From: Orychophragmus violaceus
Taxonomy: Eukaryota > Streptophyta > Magnoliopsida > Brassicales > Brassicaceae
Reading direction: 5' to 3'
DNA length: 64,000 nucleotides
Assembly: GCA_030180135.1 (NCBI GenBank)
Contig: CM058233.1
Coordinates: 25,019,615 to 25,083,614, forward strand
Below the pieces are notes generated by a model. It saw only the letters and a program-made list of their open reading frames with translations. It ran no database searches and was not told the origin of the DNA. Position numbers and translations under genes: made by a program. Positions 23,317 to 33,212 of the stretch are shown in pieces; position 1 is the first letter of the stretch, and each line of letters begins with the position of its first letter.

Positions 23317-23322
23317 TGTGAG

Positions 23323-24515
23323 TGATATACCATGGATTTTAGCGCTTTTAACCATGGTATATGTCTTATTTATCGAGTCTTTTACTGTGTTTTAGAGTCT
23401 TTTCATGTGTTTATTAGGTACAAGCACGTTTGGAGCAGATTTGGTGATTATGGCACTTTCTGAAGCATTATGGAGAGTTAACCCGAGAGATAGAGTTCAC
23501 TGTCGATATTTGAGAGTTGTGTCGATCGACACACCTTTGGTGTCGATCGATGCACATGGGTGATGGGCCTTTCTCGCGAGAGTTATGAAGAATGAAGAAA
23601 TTGCACAATTGCCCAGAAGTTCCTGATATTTACAAAGAAGCCCCAAAACGCGATTAGCAATATAATTAGGTTTTACAGCCACTTGTTAGGCTACCCTTTA
23701 CTGAAGTTTTATTCTAAGCTTTTCTTAGAGAGAGTTTAAGAGATTTTGGGGCTGGTTTTGTTCTCGAAAGAGACTTGATTTCGAACCCCTGTTCTTACTC
23801 CTTTGATTATTCTATGATATCTATTTTGACTATGTTTTCTGTTATGATTGCTATGTCTGAGTAGATCTCTTGTTAGGCTAGGGATTCTCGTTAGGGGTTT
23901 GAAGGAATGTTAGAATAACTGATTAATTAGGATTCATCATCTAGTTCTTCATCTAAAACTATTCTTAATGCTTAATCTGAACTGGCCATTTAGATTACTG
24001 ATATTAGGTTGATTTACGCAACGAAAGTTGGTTAATTAACTAGATCTGATTTAGGTGAGAAACTTATCTATTCGCAAAGAAATTTGGTTTAGAGAAATTA
24101 TGAACTAACGAACTTGGAATTAATGCATGTTTAGAACTCTAGAATTCGCAACGAAAGTTGGTCTGCTAGGTTGTTAAACATAGATAATTATCGCAGCGAA
24201 AGCTGGTTAGTTTTACTTCTGTGATTCTAGTTCAAGAACGCTTTAGATTGAATCTTGATTGTTGATTAATCTGATTTCCTGATATCCTGAGAACTTCCCG
24301 AAACCTAACGCCTTTGTCTGATTGCTTACATCCACCTCGCTTGATTAGTTTACTTGCTATTTTGTTTACTGCTTTACAATTTGCTTCGCTTAGCTTAATT
24401 CGAACTACTCATAATCTATCGTGTGACCGGAGTCCTTGTGGATTCGATACCCTAAGTACTACATCTGCATCACTGTGCACTTGCAGTTAGAATAGGGATA
24501 ATTCTTGACCTATCA
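23323..24515 (+). repeat. 5' LTR of element A
   Basis: 1193 bp, begins TGATATACCATGG and ends CCTATCA, immediately before AGTTTT and the primer site. It contains a CGATCG palindrome pair with cores at 23523 and 23544. Later there are four short GCAACGAAAGTTGGT-type repeats (about 24015-24210). The insertion splits the integrase of element F. The right LTR is truncated, so no target duplication can be tested. Confidence 0.85.
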
Positions 24516-24521
24516 AGTTTT

Positions 24522-24539
24522 TGGCGCCGTTGCCGGGGA
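24522..24539 (+). other. Primer binding site of A, complementary to tRNA-Asp
   Basis: TGGCGCCGTTGCCGGGGA starts 6 nt after the LTR. It is an 18-nt complement of the 3' end of plant tRNA-Asp (as I recall the sequence), the primer used by Athila-lineage elements. The same site occurs in E (53572-53589, minus) and H (61418-61435). Confidence 0.85.
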
Positions 24540-24736
24540 CTCTTTGAGTTCGCCGATAGATTCAGTATTAGGATTTAAACTAAGCATTTTTTTATTTTTC
24601 TTAGTTTACTTACGTTTTTGTTTCTTTGGTGTTGCAGGAATCGCATTGCATCGATCGACGCATACCTTGCAACGATCGACACAAGGCGAAACCCGTGATA
24701 CCGAAAGTTTGCAGCACTTAGCAGGTCTCTCTCTCT

Positions 24737-26266
24737 ATGGAGCCTGTGATTCTGATTCGCGGTGAAGACGGCATTTTACGAGACCAAGAGGGTCATATAT
24801 GAAACGCAAAGTGTCAGAAACTGGATGGGGAAGGAAACCCCGTCCTACCAGAGTATTATGCATTGGTTGGGCAGATAGCTGAGATGAGAGACAAGATTGA
24901 TTCTATCCACAACATCCTACTTGGGAAGAGGCATATCCGAGCTGATGCAGTAGCTGAAGAGTTTGCAGAGGTGATTTATATAGCTGGAGCTGACTATCAT
25001 GGACAGACATATGGAAATCAGCAGAGACAAGGTTCTAGTTATGCTCCGAGATCGAGAGATTATGGTTATTCATCTCACCAAGCACCTCCTGCACCCACAC
25101 ATAAGAGCAGATTGGAAGTCATGATGGAGCAGTGTCTTGAAGGACAACAACAGACCACTGTGTCTTTCAACTCGAAGCTTGAGACCTTGTACACTGATTT
25201 GAATGGTAAGTTTGAGTCCTTCAACACTCATATGAGGCTGCTGGATACACAAGTGGATCAAATTTCAAATTTTGCCAAAAAGAAGAATGCTCAGAAAGTT
25301 CATGTCAACGCCATCCCAGTTCAGGTTGACCATAGGCTGGATCAGGGATCATATCTTGAAGTTAAGGCTATGGGAATTGTGGAAAACAGAAAAGAATCTG
25401 AGACTGAAATCCCTGAGTTTGAGAGCTTCGACGGACCAGACTCAACCTAGATTTACATTGATCTTTTGGTAAAATCCATCAGTGTTGATCGACCAACTTT
25501 CAATGTCATGGACACCCACATCAGAGCCTGGAAGGTTCAGATTGATAATGGACAGAGCCAAGGAGAGAAATTTGAGTTTAAGACCGCTGAACTTGTGAAA
25601 GAAGCTGAAAAACCCGAGACTGAAGCTGGAACTCGAGATGAACTATATGCGTCGATCGTTGCACCAAGTGCATCGACCGTTGCATCCCATGAAAAATCAG
25701 CCTCACTTGTCTCTCGTGGAATTGTTAAGGAAAGGGTCTACAAACCTCCAATACCATTCCCAAAAGTTCCTATAAGGTCTAAACATGAGCAAAATGTAGT
25801 CAAGTGCGTGGTAGTGGTGGATAAGGAGATGAATGAAGCCCCACCAGCTGAAACTTCGCGAGTCAATCCTTGTGTGTTGAGAAATGCAAGGAAGATGGTC
25901 TCCACTGATGGTCATTTGAAAGATGAAGTTCAGATTGGTGAAATTACAGCAACTAATAGTAGAGAAAAGAAGATAGTGGTTCCTCAGGAATCTACTCTAA
26001 CATCTTCAGAACCGAAAACTGCAAATAAGCGGAAAGCTCCAAACATCAGATCTCCACCAAAGAAAAGGTATGCACCTTCCAAACTTAAACCTCTTGACTT
26101 CATTGCTGTGAATGGAGGGAAACGCTCTATACCACCCAAGTTTTACTCCCAACCTGTATTCCCTCCTACGTTCCTTGGACGATCTCATGCTGATACTTCT
26201 TACACACCACCATGGATGAGGAGGCATTCACAGTGACATTCTAAGTCTCTGTTGAAACCCCCATGA
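24737..26266 (+). pseudogene. ORF1 of element A, gag-like, three nonsense codons
   Basis: Starts MEPVILIRGEDG at 24737, just downstream of a TTGCAG acceptor-like site (24632-24637), and ends SKSLLKPP at 26266. One continuous reading frame has three in-frame stops (near 24800, 25448 and 26235) but no frameshift. The intact copy in E has TGC, GAG and AGA at these points. The middle part (VMMEQCLEGQQQTT, NSKLETLYTDLNGKFESF) is a coiled-coil segment like the C-terminal part of Athila gag. Next comes a Pro-rich YKPPIPFPKVP motif, similar to the gag-protease linker in Athila elements. The retroviral-type capsid core and zinc knuckle are absent. Confidence 0.7.
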
Positions 26267-26314
26267 ATCTGATCTTAACCGTCCGGTCAAGCTAATGACC
26301 TTAAACAAGCGCTG

Positions 26315-26332
26315 AGTGGGAGGCAACCCACT
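26315..26332 (+). other. Conserved 18-nt hairpin downstream of ORF1 (element A)
   Basis: AGTGGGAGGCAACCCACT forms a perfect 6-bp stem with a 6-nt AGGCAA loop, about 48 nt after the ORF1 stop. The same sequence, with AAACAAGCGCTG on its 5' side, occurs at the same place in E (52099-52082 on the minus strand), G (58773-58790) and H (62789-62806). See findings. Confidence 0.75.
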
Positions 26333-26639
26333 GCTAGGTTTTAGTGTTTTTCTTATTTATTTTTGGTGTTTTTCTTAGGATTTAACGTTTAGATTTTGTT
26401 TTTGCTAAGTTTTTGATACAAAACACGAGTCTGGAGATGTGTGACGATCGTTGCGGTTCTGTGCAACGGTCGTTGCATGGAGAAAATGACGAAGAGATGA
26501 AATCGCCTTGTGACGATCGTTGTGGTCTTGTGCAACGGTCGTTGCAATTGGTTTAAATTGCAAAATTAAGGTACGTTGAGCTAAACCGGAATCGACCCGG
26601 TTCACTAGCGACGATCGTTGCTCATTAGCAACGATCGTT

Positions 26640-27120
26640 GCACCCACGATCGAGGTAATGCCTTAAACCCTTCTCTCTTCTCTTCTTCTCCAACTTCGCC
26701 GTCCGTACACACGAAACTCCATCTCCCTAAATCACTCATTTCTTCATCGTTTTCGTTGATTCAAAGTGCTATTCTACTTGTTTTACACGCTTTATCTATA
26801 TCTCTAACCCATTCGAAGCAAATCCGAGGTAATGCGTCTCAATTTCTTCATTTTTGGATTCGATTTTAGGGTTTTAGGATTAGAGAATTTTGGGTTGAAA
26901 ATGATGATTCCGTGCTATTGTAGACTTGATTTAGGGTGATTAGTGATGGATTCATGCTGTTTAGGGGATTGTGGAATGAATTTTGGAACGATTTGAATCG
27001 TTACTTAGCGACTGTAAAATCACCTTGCAACGATCGTCGCACTTGTGCAACGATCGTTGCTCTGCGATTTAACAGGGAGTTTCTGCCGAGACAATTATTG
27101 TTTAAATTTCTTGATTGCAG
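26640..27120 (+). promoter_or_regulatory. ORF2 leader of element A with 292-nt intron
   Basis: A CT-rich stretch (26669-26697) resembles a plant transcription start region. It is followed by a donor GAG|GTAATGCG (intron from 26829) and an acceptor TTGATTGCAG directly before the ORF2 ATG (intron to 27120). E has the same arrangement (intron 51653-51307, minus). Palindrome pairs flank it, at 26612/26632 upstream and 27031/27051 inside the intron. This suggests ORF2 is made from its own transcript or from a spliced genomic RNA. Confidence 0.5.
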
Positions 27121-28611
27121 ATGCCTCCTCGCGGACATTCCCGTAAGCGCCGAGCTACCACAGCAGCTGCAGGCCATCCGCCACCAGAGTGGTTCCCTAG
27201 AGACTCAGATCCACCGGAGGATTATCAGAGAGATCGTGAGGCCATAACATTGCCTTGGCCCAGAGCAGATAAGACAGAAATCCCGACTGACAAGAACTGG
27301 GGTATGGAGATCAGCGAGCTGCTTAAGACTAACACATTCACCGAGCGGCCATTACATGATCACTGGGATGAGTACGATAAACTGCTCTACAATGGGTGGT
27401 GTCATATGACGATTAAGCCGACCAAGTTTGCTGATTACTGGACTTGTAAGAAGCTAGGCATCGATGAGCAGGTGCTTACATTGTGCAAGGGCATTGGTCT
27501 GGGGACAATGCCTATGCAGCCTTATGAGTTGTATCCCGATCTGGTTAAACAGCTGCTGGCCACCTGCAGAGTGATTTACCCTGACCCAGAGAGGAGGAGA
27601 GCTTCAGGAGGTTTCTTTACCTTCATGTGCTTAGGAGTCAGGTATAAGATCCCGCTTCTCGACATCTGCCGGATATATGGATTTAGCATTGAGCCTACAT
27701 GTACCGGTATGTCTCTTCCGTGGGAAGTGCCAGAGGCTCAGTATTTCTGGGATCACATTGGTAATAGCCGATACGACTCACGGACTACAGGGGTAGTTCA
27801 GGTTAGGCATCATGTTCTCAGATATGTCTTGCGCATCTTGGGATATACTCTGTTGTGCAAAGCTGAAGCCAACAAGATGCGTAAGAACGAGCTGGAGATG
27901 CTTTTCAGTGGGCTGACAGAGCAGTTTGCTGACACTGATTTGAGAGATCCCACCAGAGGACTCAACATGGGAGCTGTATTTGCCCATCATTTGTGCTCTC
28001 TGCAGAAGAAGGCATATGACGGGAAGGACTCCGAGTCAGTAGGGAGTTTGCTTACTAACATTTCCAGACATTGCAGGATTCCATTGGAGGGTACAGAGTG
28101 CGATGACAGCAAGGAGTTCCTTGATTTTACTCACCTGCAGAGTGCTACCTGGCTGAAGGAGGGACGCATATGGGTGTATTATGACACTAGTGCTAGGAAG
28201 AATGGTGTAGATCTTCCTGCTGTTGATCTGACCAAGATCGATACGCTGGCTGCTTTGAGTTTCCAGCCTCCTACACGCGATCAGTGCAATGTTCCTACGA
28301 TGGCACATCCTCTAGGTGAGCCTTCTATGAGAGCTTCCTATTCATATGCGCCTGCACCTGAGTCTGCTGCTGCACATGACATAGGCCCTTATCCTGTTCC
28401 TTCAGTTCCTTTCGGGGAGATGTCTGAGACTGAGTGGAGAGAGCGTCAGGATGGGATACTGAAGAATATCTGGGAGTGGATGCGTGGCTGCACTTGCAGG
28501 AGACAGCCACAGATTCATCAGCCCGTCCCTTCCCGTAGACGTAGACAGCGCTCTCCGACTCCTGGTTCTTCGAGTCGTACTGATCGCTATGATGGCAGAG
28601 ATGACGAGTGA
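27121..28611 (+). CDS. ORF2 of element A, ATHILA ORF-1 family protein, intact
   Basis: 496 codons open from the ATG next to the splice acceptor (MPPRGHSRKRR). The N-terminus is basic, followed by PPEWFPRDSD. The central part has TKFADYWTCKKLGI, GLGTMPMQPYELYPDLVKQ, FFTFMCLGVRYKIPLLDIC, RIYGFS and LLCKAEANKMRKNEL, the block pattern of the plant ATHILA ORF-1 family (PF03078 as I recall it). The C-terminus has a CTCRRQ motif and an Arg-rich, Ser-rich tail. It lies where full Athila elements have the extra 3' ORF. The function is unknown. It is uninterrupted although ORF1 of the same element has three stops. A homologue in E aligns along the whole length. Confidence 0.8.
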   Translation: MPPRGHSRKRRATTAAAGHPPPEWFPRDSDPPEDYQRDREAITLPWPRADKTEIPTDKNWGMEISELLKTNTFTERPLHDHWDEYDKLLYNGWCHMTIKPTKFADYWTCKKLGIDEQVLTLCKGIGLGTMPMQPYELYPDLVKQLLATCRVIYPDPERRRASGGFFTFMCLGVRYKIPLLDICRIYGFSIEPTCTGMSLPWEVPEAQYFWDHIGNSRYDSRTTGVVQVRHHVLRYVLRILGYTLLCKAEANKMRKNELEMLFSGLTEQFADTDLRDPTRGLNMGAVFAHHLCSLQKKAYDGKDSESVGSLLTNISRHCRIPLEGTECDDSKEFLDFTHLQSATWLKEGRIWVYYDTSARKNGVDLPAVDLTKIDTLAALSFQPPTRDQCNVPTMAHPLGEPSMRASYSYAPAPESAAAHDIGPYPVPSVPFGEMSETEWRERQDGILKNIWEWMRGCTCRRQPQIHQPVPSRRRRQRSPTPGSSSRTDRYDGRDDE

Positions 28612-28847
28612 GAGTAGCGAGCATTTTCAGACATCGGTTCTGTATTTTATTTTCTTTTTGTTTTGCATTTTCCTTTTGATTACTTAGGATGCTTATGTTT
28701 TTTTGGATGATATGCTTGCATTTGAACTATCTGTTGCTTTGATTTTGCTTGTCTACATTGATTTTCAGCTTTCAGGTTCGAAATTTGAGATTTTCTCACA
28801 GACTAACCTGCTGACTTGCTGACTAATCCGAGAAATCGCAGTGCGTC
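28612..28847 (+). other. Region after ORF2 of element A up to insertion B
   Basis: Non-coding, T-rich. It includes ACCTGCTGACTTGCTGACTAA (split here as AACCTGCTGACTTGC at about 28805), which matches the corresponding segment of E near 49590. It ends with the target copy GCGTC (28843-28847), which reappears at 46859-46863. Confidence 0.7.
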
Positions 28848-31705
28848 TAAGATACCCCGTATCAAAAATACGGTCAACGGGCAGCAGAAAGTCAACCGAG
28901 GGTAAAATCGTCATTTTACCTCAATCAGGGGTAAAATGGTAATTTTATCAAAGTTCGAGACGGAAACCGAGACGGGCCAAATATTCTTATGTTTTAACAT
29001 AATGAATGTTTACAAGACCAGAATCGGAAGACTCGAAGCAGAAACGAGTTTTACGGCTTGTCGGGATGGAAACCGACTAAACCGAAGAAACTTCGGAAAT
29101 TCATATCTAGAGCTACGTAAGCCCGAATGGAGTGATTCAAAATGCTAAATTCATCAAATAGCATGAAGAATCTTATTTTGGAGGTTTAGGAATTTCTGGG
29201 ATTGTCCGGAACCATTCTACATTATTAAACCGAGAAAACCGTAAAACTAAGCTAGAATGAAAGTGGGATTACTGGTGGAAGTAATGATGATTAAGTGGTG
29301 TTTTGGCAACAATTAAAGCCCAGTAGGACACTTGTCCTCACCCCCTTGTCGCCACCTCTCTTCTTTGCATGCATGCATGAGAATGCATTGAATCTCTTTC
29401 TTGTGCAAGTAAACATCCTATCATTCAATTAATCTAAACCTCTCTCTCTAATCTCTCTCAACTCTCTCTCGATCTCTCACTCTCTCTTTTCCAGACAACA
29501 TCAAGTTCTTGATTGTTATCCCTAGTGTTCTTGAGAGATCCATCAAAAATCCCTTTCATGTTCTTCTTGTTTCTTGAGCAAGAAAGCTCAAATCCTTGTT
29601 TTTCCTCACCAAATCTTCTCCTCTCACTCTCGGCCTTCTCTCTCTCTATGTCACTCAAGATTAGACAAGTTTTGCCCAAGAAGTTCATGCATGTTCCTTG
29701 AATCTTCAAGAAAAGCTCAAGAACCCTAGTTTGTTCTTCATTTCTTCTTGAGCAAGAAAGCTTGTAACTTTCTCATCTCTAACTCAAATTTGATTCTGTA
29801 AAATGCTATAGCTTGGTATTGAACTCCTCTGTCTTTTCCAGTGAACCGCCGCCCCTGTATCCGCCGGAGATCGCCGGAAAACCGCCTTGAAGCAGCCGCT
29901 CCTTAGGGTTTGTAAACCTCACCCTTTTCCTTGTGTTTTATGGTGTTTTGAGCCTAGGACTGAGTAGATCTGTTGATTGGGATCAGTTTGGTGTAGAGAT
30001 CTCCAGAAGAAACCGTCGGAAAAGCCTCCTCCGCCGCCGGTCAACTCTCCCTCGCCGGAGTCAACGCCGGAGTCACGCCGCCGGGAAGCTCCGCCACCGC
30101 CAAAAGCTAGCCGGTTCTTCCTCAAGGCCATTGGTATAAGTTGTGTTGAGTTTGGAGTTGACTTGTGGTTTGATTAAACCGGGTCAAAGGCGGTTAAACC
30201 GGTCAACGGTCTAACCCGAAACCGGTTTAGTCAAACCGGTTCTAAGGGTAATTGGACCGGTTTGGTTAGTTCCGTAATTTGACGAATCTGTGGTTATGTG
30301 TTTCAGGAATATTCGGAGGTTCGGGATTAGTAGTAGACACCTCGGAAACCCTTCTCCGTGTTACCCGTCATTCCGCGACTATTCTGTGAGTCGGCTCGAA
30401 AACTTGTACAATTGATTAAACCGGGACAACCGCTAAACCGTAGCCGTTAGGACGCTACCCGTTAATCAAATTAATTAATTAAGTAATTAACTGGACATTT
30501 AGTAATTAACCAGAGAAAAACCAACTAAACGTGATTAGGGTTTAGAATTAAAAAGGTTAACCGATTCTGTGTTGCTAGGTTGTTAGTAAAGCGTAATCGT
30601 TGTATATATATAAGTATAAAGAACGAGTACTAATGAACTATAAATGGGAAATTAAGACGATAGTAAAATACGAGTTAAACTTAACCAATGTATAGAATAT
30701 AATAACGGGATTGGGAATTAGACTAAGGAGCGGGTCTGGGTAATGAACTAAGTAAATGAAAATGATATGTCGGGGAGTTAGTAAGTTTACTAACTCTAAA
30801 CCGACAGATCGAGAATGTGATTAAAAGATACTTAGGATGGATTAATAAAGAAATGATGCGTGTCGTGAGCCATCTACGGGTTAGCAATCCGTTAACCCAA
30901 AGTAGCGGATGAGAATAAAGTAATAGTCTTAGAAACCCTAATAGGCCTGCTTGCGGTGATTGTGTGATTGTGTGGTTGTGTTGTTGTTATTGTATCTTTC
31001 TGTGCAGGTTTATTAGACTGCTCGGTGTTGGGCCGAGCAGTCATCGCGGACACTTACTTCGGTCATGGGACCGGGTAAGTTAGTGGTGCTGACTAGGTAT
31101 CTTACCTAGTCAGAGCGGTGAGTTGGGTAGTGTAGAGGCTTGCGGAATGATTGGGATTTTTATTGTTGTTATTGATTGCGTGATCTGTGCTAAAGTCCCA
31201 GCGAGTCTGCGTGTTTATATTTCTGCACTAGGACGCTAGGGTGCGTTAGATTCCGCAAGCCTAGGTTGTATGTACGTTCCGGTACTTCCGACCTGATTGG
31301 ATCCTCGGGTTTGACCTAACCGGGCCATGGTGGTTCCGGTTATGGTGTTAACCTATCGGGTGACGCCTGTAGGTGTGCGATTCGGAGAATACGGGGTCAT
31401 GTCCTAGGGCCGGGTCGCATGGAAACTCACGTTACCTGGGGTAACGGGAGTCACCGCGTATCGATGGACAGAGAACGGTGTCCTATACGTGGGTCCTTGT
31501 GTGCACGTATAGGAGTCGAGGGTTAGTTGCCATATAGGCGATATTGTAACCCGTGGAAGTTACCGAGTTCGTAGGGCCCAGTGTTGTTTGTTATCTTTTA
31601 TTTATCGCGCGTTAGGTAGACCGAGTCTAATCGAGGACATGTGCCGCAGTGCCTTCGATTTCCTTAATTTTATTTATTTTGGCATTGATTGTGTGTGGGT
31701 TTATC
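28848..31705 (+). mobile_element. Element B, left part: probable gypsy solo LTR (about 3.5 kb) or non-autonomous element
   Basis: B spans 28848-31705 plus 46213-46858, flanked by a perfect 5-bp duplication GCGTC. It starts TAAGATACCCCG and ends GGGGCGTTACA, so the ends are near-mirror images, as in long LTRs of Del/Tekay-type chromoviruses, though the first dinucleotide is TA rather than TG. A CT-rich start-like region lies at about 29438-29495. Further in is sequence rich in CCGG and CGCCGG words. No gag or pol was recognised and no second LTR, so a solo LTR is favoured. Confidence 0.5.
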
Positions 31706-32357
31706 TGAAGGATTATGTGTGTTCATTGGTGTAATTCACAGGTTACAACCTAGCACATAATCATCTAGGATCTAGGTGATTGCAGTTGAATCATAAACAG
31801 ATCAGGATCATTACCTTATGATTGCAGCGGATTAATCAATGGAATATCGAGATCTGCAAGAGCTGATGATTACCGGCTCCTCCTCAGTATCCACACGCTT
31901 ACAAGCTACGGATCAGGTTGCTAGACCAAGCTCGGAATCAACAGAGAGAGAGAGGACGACGGCTGAGGCTCCAAAATCGCAGACAACTGAAGCATTAGGG
32001 CTTCCTGCGCCTCCTCCTTCCTTTATATGGGCCCAAGTAATTAAACTAATGGCTCATTAGGCTTTTGGGCCCAAGGCCCAAATCAGACAAAAGACTGTCT
32101 TTTGTCTGGCCCAATTCTCTGTACAAATACAGTAAATGCCTTGCATCTTACCGTATTAATTCCATTTAACTTTCCCTTTAGCTATGGTGTGTGACCCTTA
32201 GGGATCATACAATACTGGTAATAAGTCCTAAACTTATAGATCATGAGCGGGCTCTAGCAAGTCATCATGATCACCCACTATTTATGACTTATGTCTGATC
32301 TCGACACTTATCATACTTTCTAGAGATAGTACGGTAGATTTCAGGACATTCCCAACA
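31706..32357 (-). repeat. 3' LTR of copia element C
   Basis: 652 bp, TGTTGGGAATG...TTCA on the minus strand. From 31848 to 32357 it matches the 5' LTR (45698-46207) with only about three mismatches. The remaining 142 bp (31706-31847), the 3' end of the LTR in element orientation, is strongly diverged from its counterpart at 45560-45697. Confidence 0.9.
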
Positions 32358-33212
32358 ATCTCCCACTTGTACTGGAATCCTACATTCCCTAATCCTTTTG
32401 TCTTAATATCTCGATCTGGCATAAGGCAAGATGCGTGTCATCCTTATATAGCCAGACCATGTTCATCGGACCAGATTTGATACTGACAATGCAAACGACT
32501 TGGGCAAGTCCGTTTGGGAGTGGCCACTCTCTTACCAGCTATCAAGTCTCCGATTGGCCTAGAGATATTACCTCCGTTAAACGGCAAGGACAAATCCCAT
32601 CTTGTTCCATCACTATGAACTACACACTTTATAATACACCCAACCAAGGTCCTTATAGCTCCCAGTTACGAAACAGCGTTAGACAATGATCAAAGCGCAT
32701 CATTCCATGTGCAGCCACATGCATGCGAACTCAGGTCTAAGGACTATACTCTATAGTCGTATATGAGAACCTCTTATGACACAGATATTAATATCTTGTA
32801 GAGTTCTCATCAGCGGGCCATGTCCGGTCATATGCTCCCCTACATATACCTATGTGTCGACTTTGATGCCGCGCATCTATGACCCCTCGAAACTTGGTCA
32901 TAAGTCTCAACACAATCTAGTCTCAAGTGGTTGTTGGTGTTCCAATTTCAACAACCTTCGACTATGGACACTATGATTTATGTCATTTCGTTAAATATGG
33001 GGTTTCAGGATCAAGTCTACTCATGTACTTCGATGGCCCATATATAATGACATGAATCATTTTGGAACGATTATTTATATCACAGTTAAAATAATCCAGA
33101 AATCATAGATTTCACAAACATAAAATATTATGTTTACATGAACCTTTCAAAACAACTAAATAAAGCCCTTTACAAACTCCCACTGAAATTAAGACTACAT
33201 CTTAATTTCACT

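Larger units (their letters stand above)
17834..23322 (-). mobile_element. Tat-lineage Ty3/gypsy retrotransposon (element F), 3' half only
   Basis: Minus orientation. From right to left: integrase C-terminal half (23316-22426), a tandem-repeat zone (22275-21870), an ORF on the opposite strand (18662-21389), polypurine tract (18180-18168) and 3' LTR (18167-17834). This order is characteristic of Tat/Retand-type gypsy elements. The 5' half (5' LTR, gag, protease, RT, RNase H, first part of integrase) is absent because element A starts at 23323 inside the integrase coding region. The missing half may lie beyond the right edge of the window. Confidence 0.8.

Noticed and set aside
26405..26647. 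Minus-strand frame rich in Ala-Thr-Ile-Val and similar small frames around palindrome pairs (e.g. 51221-51448, 57932-58316)
   Set aside because: These arise because CGATCG repeats are open in several frames on both strands; no conserved start or family.
29438..30180. Apparent exons in element B (CCGG/CGCCGG-rich stretches with short frames)
   Set aside because: Frames are short, lack consistent splice joining, and resemble nothing I recognise; treated as LTR sequence.
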